Assembly (NCBI RefSeq): GCF_009928525.1 | Contig: NZ_JAABOK010000020.1 | Coordinates: 1 to 64,000, forward strand | DNA from: Chitinophaga solisilvae | GTDB taxonomy: Bacteria > Bacteroidota > Bacteroidia > Chitinophagales > Chitinophagaceae | Length of the DNA stretch: 64,000 bases | Reading direction: 5' to 3' | In this document: piece after piece, positions 26,980 through 34,270 of the stretch | Layout: each line of letters opens with the position of its first letter | How positions within the stretch are numbered: the stretch's first letter is position 1 | Notes under the pieces: model-generated | Databases searched by the model: none | What the model was told of the DNA's origin: nothing | The model's input: only the letters and a program-made list of their open reading frames with translations | Program-made: the position numbers and the translations under genes

Positions 26980-27450
26980 ATGAAACTGCATTTTCTGACA
27001 AAACATAAACAGACGATCCTGTATGGCATTTCCCTGGCAGTGCTGTTGCTGCTGTTGAAGTGGCTGGAGTGGCAGTTGCTGATATTCCATCATGCGCTGG
27101 AAATTTATATCGGCGCCATTGCACTTATCTTCACCTGCCTGGGCATATGGCTGGCCTTAAAACTTGCCCGACCAAAAGTAACAACCGTTGTGATAGAAAA
27201 AAAAGTGCCTGATTCCGGAGATCCTTTTACTATCAACCACCGCGAATTAGAGAAGCTGGGACTCAGCAACCGGGAACTGGAAGTCCTGCAGCTGATGGCC
27301 GCAGGGTTAAGTAACCAGGAAATTGCCGCGCGCCTGTTTGTTTCTCTCAATACCATCAAAACGCATTCTTCCAATCTCTTTATTAAAATGGATGTGAAAC
27401 GCCGTACTCAGGCGGTGGATATGGCGAGGAAACTACGGATCATACCTTAG
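26980..27450 (+). CDS. Membrane-tethered LuxR-type transcription factor
   Basis: A 156-residue protein with two hydrophobic helices at residues about 14-30 and 36-60, followed by a LuxR/GerE helix-turn-helix at 88-150 (LSNRELEVLQLMAAGLSNQEIAARLFVSLNTIKTHSSNLF). There is no receiver domain, so activity may be controlled by the membrane part, or by release or oligomerisation. The fusion of a two-helix anchor to a bare LuxR domain recurs in Bacteroidota. The DUF4199 membrane protein gene downstream (116 bases, same direction) is a possible target. Confidence 0.9.
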   Translation: MKLHFLTKHKQTILYGISLAVLLLLLKWLEWQLLIFHHALEIYIGAIALIFTCLGIWLALKLARPKVTTVVIEKKVPDSGDPFTINHRELEKLGLSNRELEVLQLMAAGLSNQEIAARLFVSLNTIKTHSSNLFIKMDVKRRTQAVDMARKLRIIP

Positions 27451-27565
27451 CGGGAGCCTCGCCTAAAAGGGCTATAGTAGCGGATCTTTCTAAAATCACC
27501 CTAAAGTATGAAGACAATCAGACAGTAAAAACTCATTTTTGGGCATATCAAAAAACTGCTGACAG

Positions 27566-28105
27566 ATGAAAAAAAATGTAATTGTTTTCGGGCTCATTTC
27601 CGGCGCTATTGTCACCGCCATGATGCTGGTATCTGTTATCCTCTGTTACAAGGACCCGGATTTCCGGGGAAGCATGGTGATAGGTTATACCGCCATGCTC
27701 CTGGCCTTCTCCTTCATATTTATCGGGATAAAAAACTACCGTGATAAATATAACGGCGGGGTAATCACTTTCGGCAAAGCCTTTCTCACCGGGCTGTACA
27801 TTGCGCTGATCGCCTCTACCATGTATGTGGTAGTATGGCTTATCTCCTACTATTTTTTCATCCCCGACTTTATGGAGCGGTATTCCGCGCATATAATGAC
27901 CCAGGCCAGGAAAGACGGTGCTGATGCCGCTACCCTGCTGCGCACGCAGGCGGATATGAACAGATACAGCGAGATGTACAGGAATCCGCTTTTTGTGGTA
28001 CTCCTTACCTATATGGAGATATTACCACTGGGCCTCCTGATTACCCTGATCAGCGCCCTGATATTAAAGCGCCGTACCCCGGCCGGTAATGCCGTAGTTT
28101 CGTGA
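27566..28105 (+). CDS. DUF4199 membrane protein
   Basis: A 179-residue Bacteroidota membrane protein with four hydrophobic helices (residues about 5-25, 36-52, 72-98 and 146-170). The pattern of helix 3 (GLYIALIASTMYVVVWLISYYF), the acidic loop with DFMERY, and the MEILPLGLLITLISALIL final helix match DUF4199. The function of the family is unknown. It follows the membrane-tethered LuxR gene with a 115-base gap. Confidence 0.85.
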   Translation: MKKNVIVFGLISGAIVTAMMLVSVILCYKDPDFRGSMVIGYTAMLLAFSFIFIGIKNYRDKYNGGVITFGKAFLTGLYIALIASTMYVVVWLISYYFFIPDFMERYSAHIMTQARKDGADAATLLRTQADMNRYSEMYRNPLFVVLLTYMEILPLGLLITLISALILKRRTPAGNAVVS

Positions 28106-28257
28106 TCCTACAGGAACTGAAAGGGGGAGAATTACGGAAAGTGCCCTGATGCGGAAGATGAATGCGGGCGGTCTGATACAACAGGTACAGGTAGACACCC
28201 GACCGGTTTTGGGGAACAAACCCTGGAGAAAATTTCCATCATGGCGGAAGGAAAGCA

Positions 28258-28293
28258 AACAAAAAACCCGGATCATCAGCTGAAAATCCGGGC
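28258..28293 (-). terminator. Rho-independent terminator of the AraC gene
   Basis: Stem cccgga pairing with tccggg around a 14-base loop. Read leftward it is followed by a run of T residues. It lies about 105 bases downstream of the AraC stop at 28399. Confidence 0.6.
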
Positions 28294-28398
28294 CTGAATA
28301 TAATAACAAGCGTGATCAGCTATAGGGTAACAGGATGATGCCGTTCAGACAAAATTATCAAGTATCCATTAGCTGACATAGTACAAATACGACATTTT

Positions 28399-29229
28399 TC
28401 AGTCCATGATACTGTGAAATCTCACAGTGGCAATAAGTTTTTCTTCATTCAGGAAGGAAGGGGTCACACCTGCAAATTCTTTAAAGTCGCGGATAAAATG
28501 CATCTGGTCATAGTAGCCGCTTTCGTAAGCTATCTTCGTCCAGGTAGCCTCCGGGTGCAGCTCCTTCAGGTGATAGGCTCTGCAGAAACGGATCAGGCGG
28601 GCATAACGTTTGGGAGACATGCCCATGCGTTCCACGCATTTTCTTTCAAACTGGCGCAGGCTCACACAGGAGTCTGCTGCCAGCTGCTCTATCGTCAGGT
28701 TGCCACTGTGCTGTACCAGGGTGTCCATTACCTTATCCACGGAAGTAACGGGCTTCAGCCGGTTTAGTTTCTTCAGCAGGAATTGCTGCAGGATGCCGGC
28801 CATCTTATCCCAATCTTCCATATTTTCCTGGAGCTGCTCGTTGATTTCATGGATTTCGCTGCCCAGCAGCAGGCTGGTATCAAAATCCTGTTCATGCAGT
28901 TCCGTCATGTGTATATTGAGCAGGCGGAAAAGCCCGCCAGGCTTGAATGCAACTCCCAGCGCCATGTGCTGCCGCCCCAGATCCAGCGTAACGGCGCGCT
29001 CCAGCGGTCCTACCGTCAGTGAAACCGACTTCGTCTGGAACTCGTTGTTATACTCCCGCAACACCTTTATCGGGTCAGCAATGTAAAACATCATATACCG
29101 CTGGTAGGTAGGTACAAACCTGTAAATATTCGAAAGACCGGTAGCAGCGGTAAAGTCCGTCTTCAGAATTTTAATACTGCTTACAAAATCCCGCAACGCA
29201 GGATGCGGAGCATAGGTTTTTAGTTGCAT
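28399..29229 (-). CDS. AraC-family transcriptional regulator
   Basis: A 276-residue regulator with an N-terminal ligand-binding part resembling DUF6597-type AraC regulators (YAPHPALRDFVSSIKI; GLSNIYRFVPTYQRYMMFYIAD) and a C-terminal AraC domain at about 165-262. The two helix-turn-helix motifs read LTIEQLAADSCVSLRQFERKC and TWTKIAYESGYYDQMHFIRDFKEFAGVTPS. No obvious target operon is adjacent; the VOC gene upstream is on the same strand but separated by a long repeat. Confidence 0.92.
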   Translation of the reverse strand: MQLKTYAPHPALRDFVSSIKILKTDFTAATGLSNIYRFVPTYQRYMMFYIADPIKVLREYNNEFQTKSVSLTVGPLERAVTLDLGRQHMALGVAFKPGGLFRLLNIHMTELHEQDFDTSLLLGSEIHEINEQLQENMEDWDKMAGILQQFLLKKLNRLKPVTSVDKVMDTLVQHSGNLTIEQLAADSCVSLRQFERKCVERMGMSPKRYARLIRFCRAYHLKELHPEATWTKIAYESGYYDQMHFIRDFKEFAGVTPSFLNEEKLIATVRFHSIMD

Positions 29230-29238
29230 AATACGTGA

Positions 29239-29473
29239 AATTACGAATTACAAATTACGAATTGCGAATGTGGAAGCGAAGATTTAGGCGGATATTTAGA
29301 TTTGAGATTTTTTTATTTGAGATTTTGCATCCAATCCTTGTTTCCCTTGTACCTGAAAGTGTAAAGGCAAATCCTGAACGACTACAAAATTTCAAATAAA
29401 AAAATCTCAAATCTAAATATCCGCCTAAATCTTCGCTTCCACATTCGTAATTCGTAATTTGTAATTCGTAATT
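29239..29473. repeat. Composite nested inverted repeat (family A outside, family B inside)
   Basis: The outer arms are family A (aattacgaattacaaattacg, gaagcgaagatttaggcgg), and the inner arms are family B-like (tagatttgagatttttttatttgagatttt). The centre carries tttcccttgtac, the same as the repeat after glpF. It appears to be a family B element sitting inside a family A element. It lies 5 bases from the stop codon of the VOC gene at 29479. Confidence 0.85.
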
Positions 29474-29478
29474 TGCAA

Positions 29479-29931
29479 TTATTCTCCATTATATGCGCGT
29501 TGCAGCGCAGCTATATCAATCTTCGTCATTCCCATCATGGCCTGCATCACGCGTTGTGCTCTGCCCCGGTCGGGGTCACTGAGGAGCTGTCCCAGGATGG
29601 TGGGGACAATCTGCCAGGACAGGCCGTATTTATCTGCCAGCCAGCCACAGCGATCCTGTCGGCCGCCGGCGGAGAGGGTATTCCATAAATGGTCTACTTC
29701 TTCCTGGGTGATACAGTTTACAAAAAATGATACCGCCGGGGTGAAGGAAAACTCAGGGCCTCCGTTCAGTGCAATAAATTCCTGGTCTTCCAGCCGGAAG
29801 GTGGCGGATACTACCTGATCACCGGCACGTATCACGTTCAGCACGCTGGCATCCTGGAAAACAGCAGTATAAAAGTTCATGGCCTCTTCTACTTTACCAT
29901 TGAACCACAGGAAGGGTGTTATCTTTTTCAT
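29479..29931 (-). CDS. PhnB-like VOC family protein
   Basis: A 150-residue VOC-fold protein of the PhnB / 3-demethylubiquinone-methyltransferase-like group. Marker segments are ITPFLWFNGKVEEAMNFYTAVFQD at the start, FIALNGGPEFSFTPAVSFFVNC in the middle, and CGWLADKYGLSWQIVP, followed by the group-specific RAQRVMQAMMGMTKIDIAALQRAY end. Despite the historical name, members are not known methyltransferases. It faces the HxlR gene across a 243-base region that holds a 30-base perfect palindrome. Confidence 0.9.
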   Translation of the reverse strand: MKKITPFLWFNGKVEEAMNFYTAVFQDASVLNVIRAGDQVVSATFRLEDQEFIALNGGPEFSFTPAVSFFVNCITQEEVDHLWNTLSAGGRQDRCGWLADKYGLSWQIVPTILGQLLSDPDRGRAQRVMQAMMGMTKIDIAALQRAYNGE

Positions 29932-30100
29932 GTCTATGCTTTTTACTGAACTTTCAGATAGCTATTTTCTTAAACATAAGAAAGAATCAGTATAAAAGCA
30001 AAAATATCAGGGGATGATCCTGACGGCACCTGCAGCGTTACTTACATGCTGTAAAATAATAACTGCCGGTTACACGGTTGCAGGTAATAAAATCAGCAAG

Positions 30101-30130
30101 GGGGACAGGGAAAAATTTTTCCCTGTCCCC
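30101..30130. promoter_or_regulatory. 30-base perfect palindrome upstream of the HxlR gene
   Basis: ggggacagggaaaaa followed directly by its exact reverse complement, with no spacer. It lies between divergent VOC and HxlR genes, 45 bases before the HxlR ATG. It could be an operator for a dimeric regulator, or a transcribed hairpin. A terminator role is less likely because no gene on either strand ends here. Confidence 0.5.
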
Positions 30131-30148
30131 TCTTTCTTGCCCGAATAT

Positions 30149-30156
30149 TACCTTTG
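30149..30156 (+). promoter_or_regulatory. Candidate Bacteroidota -7 element for the HxlR gene
   Basis: TACCTTTG fits TAnnTTTG and lies 19 bases before the HxlR ATG at 30175. The 30-base palindrome would then overlap the -33 region, which fits repression. Confidence 0.45.
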
Positions 30157-30174
30157 ACATATAAACGCTATAAT

Positions 30175-30534
30175 ATGTACGAAAGGAAAATACCCGAAAT
30201 GCTTGACTGTGGGCTCAGTGTAGCCGTTAAGGTAGTAGGCGGAAAATGGAAAGCCTGGATCATGGACTGTATCCGGCGTGGCATCAAACGCCCCAGTGCC
30301 CTGCAACGGGAGCTGGCCGAAGTTAACCCGCGTATCGTCAGCATGCAGCTGAAAGAACTGGAAGATCTCGGCATCATCCGTAAGGAGATATATGCCGAGA
30401 TTCCGGCCAGGGTAGAGTATTCGTTTACCCCTACTGGTGAGAGCCTGTTACCGGTGCTGGATGTGCTGGAGAAATGGGGTACCGACAACCGGGAAGAGGT
30501 GCTGAAAAACACCCTGGAGCTGAGCGAGAATTAA
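30175..30534 (+). CDS. HxlR-family winged-helix regulator
   Basis: A 119-residue HxlR protein from the ATG at 30175; a TTG 21 bases upstream lies inside the likely promoter and is not favoured. The single Cys near the N-terminus (MLDCGLSVAVKVVGGKWKAW) matches the redox- or aldehyde-sensing Cys seen in many HxlR proteins. The helix-turn-helix (RPSALQRELAEVNPRIVSMQLKELEDLGII) and wing (IPARVEYSFTPTGESL) follow. Its stop codon overlaps the stop of the convergent oxidoreductase gene by three bases. It probably autoregulates or controls the divergent VOC gene. Confidence 0.92.
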   Translation: MYERKIPEMLDCGLSVAVKVVGGKWKAWIMDCIRRGIKRPSALQRELAEVNPRIVSMQLKELEDLGIIRKEIYAEIPARVEYSFTPTGESLLPVLDVLEKWGTDNREEVLKNTLELSEN

Positions 30535-31412
30535 GCCTTTTTTCCGCGCAGCACTTTGATAATGGCCGCATGTTCCTCCAGTCCGAAACCCGCATCAATA
30601 GCGCGTTGGAAGATATTGGCAGCGAACTGCGGCAATTCATCGTTAATGCCTGCTTCATGTGCCTGCTGCACCAGTATGTGCAGATCTTCTCCGGTTGTTC
30701 TCACCGTGCTTTCGGGATCAGCGAATTTATTATGCTGGATCACTTCTCCCATATGCCTGGATTCTGCGCCCAGTATAGGTGAGATGGATTCCAGCAAGGC
30801 GCCGAATTCATCCGGGCGCAGTCCTTCATTTTCTGCGATCAGCGCGCCATGGGTCATACCGATCCAGCTGCCGGCAAGATAGGCCAGCACTGCAGAGAAC
30901 AAGGCAGCAGAACTACCCGGCTCTTCCCCCATATAGGTCAGCCTGCCCGCCAGCGCTTTTAACAACTGTTCATATGGCTGATATACCGCCGTTTCGCCGG
31001 AAACCAGGATGGTCGTTTCTTCTCCGCCGATCTGATTAGGCCACGCCAGGATAGCGCCGTTAATGGTTTGCGCGCCCTGTTGCAATGCCCACTTGTGCAG
31101 ATCCCTCGCCTCTTTTGGTGTGCCGGTGCTCAGTTGTACAATGGTACGGCCTTTCAGGGCAGCAGCCGTTTTATCGTCTTCCAGTATACGCCTGGTTACT
31201 TTATAGTCTGATACGCAGATGATGGTTATCTCACTGGCAAGAATCGCCTCTGCCGCACTTGTGGCCGCGGTTGCACCGGCCTTTACCAATGGAATGCTTT
31301 TGGCGCTGTCCCTGTTCCATACGGTTACTGTATAACCTTTCGCGATGAATGCCTTTGCCAGTGCGGCTCCCATTGATCCTAACCCTAATACTGTTACTTT
31401 CTTCTGTTCCAT
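30531..31412 (-). CDS. NAD(P)-dependent oxidoreductase, imine-reductase-like
   Basis: A 293-residue enzyme of the beta-hydroxyacid dehydrogenase superfamily. The Rossmann motif GLGSMG is at residues 10-15, and TVWNRDSAK follows strand 2, suggesting NADP preference. The segments GAILAWPNQIG and TTILVSGETAVY, and LTYMGEEPGSSAALFSA, resemble imine reductases. At the position of the catalytic Lys of hydroxyisobutyrate dehydrogenases (G-x-x-x-K) there is no Lys here, which again favours an imine-reductase-like or non-classical activity. The substrate is unknown. The gene converges on the HxlR gene with overlapping stops. Confidence 0.87.
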   Translation of the reverse strand: MEQKKVTVLGLGSMGAALAKAFIAKGYTVTVWNRDSAKSIPLVKAGATAATSAAEAILASEITIICVSDYKVTRRILEDDKTAAALKGRTIVQLSTGTPKEARDLHKWALQQGAQTINGAILAWPNQIGGEETTILVSGETAVYQPYEQLLKALAGRLTYMGEEPGSSAALFSAVLAYLAGSWIGMTHGALIAENEGLRPDEFGALLESISPILGAESRHMGEVIQHNKFADPESTVRTTGEDLHILVQQAHEAGINDELPQFAANIFQRAIDAGFGLEEHAAIIKVLRGKKA

Positions 31413-31617
31413 TTGTCTTTATTTTTTTGTGATGGTGCAAAGCTAGGATCTGCAACAACGAGTGACAATACGGGAAAAAATATTCAGCATAGGGAAAATT
31501 TTTTCACTGCCTCTTATTACCTGTTGCTAACCTCATTACCAGTCCGGTTATTATACCCTGTTAGATTTTCGGACTGCTGCCCCGGCGTACATCGTAAAAC
31601 GACTGACGTTAAACAAC

Positions 31618-31664
31618 AAAACTAAATTTTTAGTTTTAAAACTAATTATTTAGTTTTATACTAA
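31618..31664. promoter_or_regulatory. Cluster of alternating 8-mer half-sites upstream of the TPR gene
   Basis: AAAACTAA and TTAGTTTT half-sites alternate: 31618-31625, 31630-31637, 31638-31645 and 31650-31657, forming a 20-base unit repeated twice, then a final ACTAA at 31660-31664. The centre TTAGTTTTAAAACTAA is a perfect palindrome. It ends 13 bases before the TPR gene and probably covers its promoter. It could also serve the divergent oxidoreductase gene. Confidence 0.6.
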
Positions 31665-31677
31665 ACAGCACGTCTAT

Positions 31678-32811
31678 ATGAAAAAACTGGCAGGTATCAT
31701 CAGCATCTCCCTGATATGGGTCATCAGCAACGGGCAATCATCTGCAGATAGTAAAAAAGTAATGGAGTACCTGCAGGAGCAACAATACGAAGAAGCCATC
31801 AGCTATCTGCGTACATCCGTTAACGTGAGCGATGCCAGGCAGCTGGCACTGCTGGCATATACATATATGCAGGCAGGGAAAATCAGCGAAGCGGCAGACA
31901 CTTACACCAGCGTACTCACGCTGGACAGCAACTACATCCCTGCCCTGCAATACCTGGGGCATATACGTTTGCAGCAGGAGTTATATACCACCGCAACAGC
32001 ATTATATAAACGGCTGGTGCAGCTGCGCCCGCAGCACGCCTACTCCTGGAAGCAACTGAGCTTTGCCGCATTGGCTGCGCAGCAGACTGATTCCGGTTTC
32101 ATCTGGCTGCAGACGGCCTGGCGGCTGAATCCGGCAGATGCAAAAGTGACTGCCCGGCTGGCAGAAGAATGGCTGGACAGGAAACAGTATGACAAGGCAG
32201 ATTCGCTGGTCAGCGCCTTTATAGTACGTGATTCCATGCAGACCAACGTACTGATGACAGCCGTAAAAACTTCTTTCTTCAAAAAAAATTACGACCGTAC
32301 TACCGCACTGGGCAAGCAATTACAGCGGATGCAGGTGATAAGCCCCAATACCTTCGCCTATGTCAGCACTGCCAGTTATATCCTGAAACAATATGAAGAC
32401 TGTATTGCCCTCTACGATTACCTCAAAGCAAACAATGCAGCCTCAGAGCATATCACCTATTACGCTGCCCTGGGCGCCGCTGCGCTGCAGCGTTATACAC
32501 AAAGCAACGAGCTGCTGCACCTTTGCATCGGCATGGCCAGATCTGCTACGCTGGAAAGCTACTATAACAGCGCCGCTGCCAATTATGAAAGCCTGAAACA
32601 ATATAAGACAGCCATTGCCTACCTCGATACTTCCTATTACCTCTCACGCCGCCCGCTCCGCCAGTACAGCATTGGCAGAATTCAGGAAACGGCTTTCAGC
32701 AACGAAGCCGCGGCCATGAAATACTACCGGCGCTATATGCAGCTGTACAAGCCCGGCACCACGGAAGAAAATGAGATATACCGTTACCTCAGAAGCAGGT
32801 TGACAAAATAA
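31678..32811 (+). CDS. Exported TPR-repeat protein
   Basis: A 377-residue protein with a signal peptide (MKKLAGIISISLIWVISNGQS) and tetratricopeptide-like helix pairs through most of its length: QLALLAYTYMQAGKISEAADTYTSVL, YIPALQYLGHIRLQQELYTTATALY, AYSWKQLSFAALAAQQTDSGF, and more to about residue 340. TPR arrays bind other proteins, here probably in the periplasm. The gene lies directly upstream of the LysR gene with no spacer, so they are cotranscribed. A dense operator-like cluster precedes it. Confidence 0.85.
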   Translation: MKKLAGIISISLIWVISNGQSSADSKKVMEYLQEQQYEEAISYLRTSVNVSDARQLALLAYTYMQAGKISEAADTYTSVLTLDSNYIPALQYLGHIRLQQELYTTATALYKRLVQLRPQHAYSWKQLSFAALAAQQTDSGFIWLQTAWRLNPADAKVTARLAEEWLDRKQYDKADSLVSAFIVRDSMQTNVLMTAVKTSFFKKNYDRTTALGKQLQRMQVISPNTFAYVSTASYILKQYEDCIALYDYLKANNAASEHITYYAALGAAALQRYTQSNELLHLCIGMARSATLESYYNSAAANYESLKQYKTAIAYLDTSYYLSRRPLRQYSIGRIQETAFSNEAAAMKYYRRYMQLYKPGTTEENEIYRYLRSRLTK

Positions 32812-33744
32812 ATGTTTAAATTAACAGCAACTAACATTGCTGTTATGCTTTCCACACATCACCTGGTATTTATTGAAGTAGCGAGAGAGAAAAGCTTTTC
32901 CAAAGCCAGCCAGGTACTGTTCATTTCCCAGCCGGCCATCAGCAAGCATGTCAAACACCTGGAAGAATATTACCGGACCAAACTGTTTGAAAGAAAAGGG
33001 ATACAGATTGCGCTGACTCCCGCCGGCAACCTGCTGCTGAAGCGTTTGCTGTCTGTAAAGAATATACAGGAAGAAACGGAATTCGAGATCTCTTCCCTGC
33101 GGGACCGGCAGCAGGCCACAGGCATTCTCAAACTGGGCGCCAGCACTACCGTGGCCTTATACATTCTGCCCAAAGTTTTGTCTGTTTTCCAGGAACAGTA
33201 TCCACAGGTAGAGGTGAATCTCCTTAACCGGAATGCGGAAATCGTGCTGGAGGCACTGCTGAACCAGGAAATAAACCTGGGCATTATAGAAGGCCGTGAG
33301 AAGCTGACCAATGTTGTATATCATCCGTTTATCAACGATCAGGTGATAGCCGTCTGCAGCCGTAAAAGCGCCATTTCCAGGAACCGGCATTATGCCTTGC
33401 GCGAAGTACTGCGTATGCCCGTAGCATTACGGGAAAGAGGCAGCGGTACCCTGGAAGCACTCAAATATGCCTTGCAGAAAAATAAAATCGGCATCAGCGA
33501 CCTCCAGGTAAAAGCCAGACTGGGCGGTACCGAGGCGCTGAAAAACTACCTGATAGAATCCGGCTGCATCGGGTTTCTCCCGAAGCGGTCCGTTATCAAG
33601 GAACTGAAGCACGGAGAGCTGACGGAAATAAATTTCGAAGGACTGCATATTGAACGGAGCTTTTACTTTATTCAGCGCAAAGGGGAAACCAGCGAACTGA
33701 ATAAAAAGCTGATCCGCTATGCGCGGGATATCTACAGTAAATAG
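32812..33744 (+). CDS. LysR-family transcriptional regulator
   Basis: A LysR regulator of 310 residues as drawn. The ATG at 32812 directly follows the TPR stop, and a second ATG at 32845 would give 299 residues starting MLSTHHLVFIEVAREKS, closer to the family's usual N-terminus. The winged helix (SFSKASQVLFISQPAISKHVKHLEEYY) and the two-lobed effector domain (GILKLGASTTVALYILPKVLSVFQEQYP; VALRERGSGTLEALKYAL; GCIGFLPKRSVIKEL) are intact. This type resembles CysB/CbbR-like regulators. Being cotranscribed with the TPR gene behind an operator cluster suggests autoregulation. Confidence 0.93.
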   Translation: MFKLTATNIAVMLSTHHLVFIEVAREKSFSKASQVLFISQPAISKHVKHLEEYYRTKLFERKGIQIALTPAGNLLLKRLLSVKNIQEETEFEISSLRDRQQATGILKLGASTTVALYILPKVLSVFQEQYPQVEVNLLNRNAEIVLEALLNQEINLGIIEGREKLTNVVYHPFINDQVIAVCSRKSAISRNRHYALREVLRMPVALRERGSGTLEALKYALQKNKIGISDLQVKARLGGTEALKNYLIESGCIGFLPKRSVIKELKHGELTEINFEGLHIERSFYFIQRKGETSELNKKLIRYARDIYSK

Positions 33745-33896
33745 CAACACCTTCTGCAGTATGGCAGCAGTTTCGGGCATACCCTGTTCATCAGGTGCAA
33801 AAAACACAATGCGTATACGGGCAATATGTTTATCCTTCCAAAAGCATTACCATCAACCATTTTCTTCCGTCCGGACTCATTGCGGGAACAAGAATC

Positions 33897-33930
33897 GTTA
33901 TAACCAAACGTGATAGGTTATAACCAAACG
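33897..33930. promoter_or_regulatory. Two direct repeats upstream of a small unknown gene
   Basis: gttataaccaaacg occurs at 33897-33910 and again at 33917-33930, a 20-base period (about two helical turns). A partial inverted copy (gtttggtac) lies at 33952-33960. The gene starts at 33970. This looks like a binding site for a dimeric regulator next to or inside a promoter. Confidence 0.55.
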
Positions 33931-33969
33931 GTATCTATTTTGTTATGGGTTGTTTGGTACATTTACAAT

Positions 33970-34221
33970 ATGGCAAATACACCTGAACACAAAGACATTA
34001 TGCAGGATATGATGCAGCAGAGCGATGGTAACAGGCTCTCTATCACACCTGAAGAAATGGAAGCCGGCGCAAATGAAATTGCTGCAGCACAGGGATCATT
34101 GTTATCCCCTGAAGGCAGCGCTGTGTATATGGGTCTGATGAAGCTGATTGAAAAAGACTGGATACCGGAAGATATTATTACCCTGTTATTTAACTCCGGT
34201 TCCTGGTATAAATACCGCTGA
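33970..34221 (+). CDS. Small acidic protein of unknown function
   Basis: From the ATG at 33970 (MANTPEHKDIM) this is an 83-residue soluble, acidic, mostly helical protein. An upstream in-frame ATG at 33910 lies in the direct repeats and would add a hydrophobic stretch, so I do not prefer it. Visible segments are SITPEEMEAGANEIAAAQGSLLSPEG and GLMKLIEKDWIPEDIITLLFNSG. I do not recognise the family. The repeated sites upstream suggest tight control. Coding is supported by the upstream sites and an intact reading frame, not by similarity. Confidence 0.55.
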   Translation: MANTPEHKDIMQDMMQQSDGNRLSITPEEMEAGANEIAAAQGSLLSPEGSAVYMGLMKLIEKDWIPEDIITLLFNSGSWYKYR

Positions 34222-34230
34222 CGCCTGTAC

Positions 34231-34251
34231 GCTGTTCCTTTCCGGAACAGC
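34231..34251. terminator. Hairpin between convergent genes
   Basis: An 8-base stem gctgttcc pairing with ggaacagc with a 5-base loop, between the small acidic protein gene and the PD40 gene. No T-run flanks it, so it may be only a weak terminator. Confidence 0.35.
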
Positions 34252-34270
34252 GCCATGCCTGTTTCTCCGG

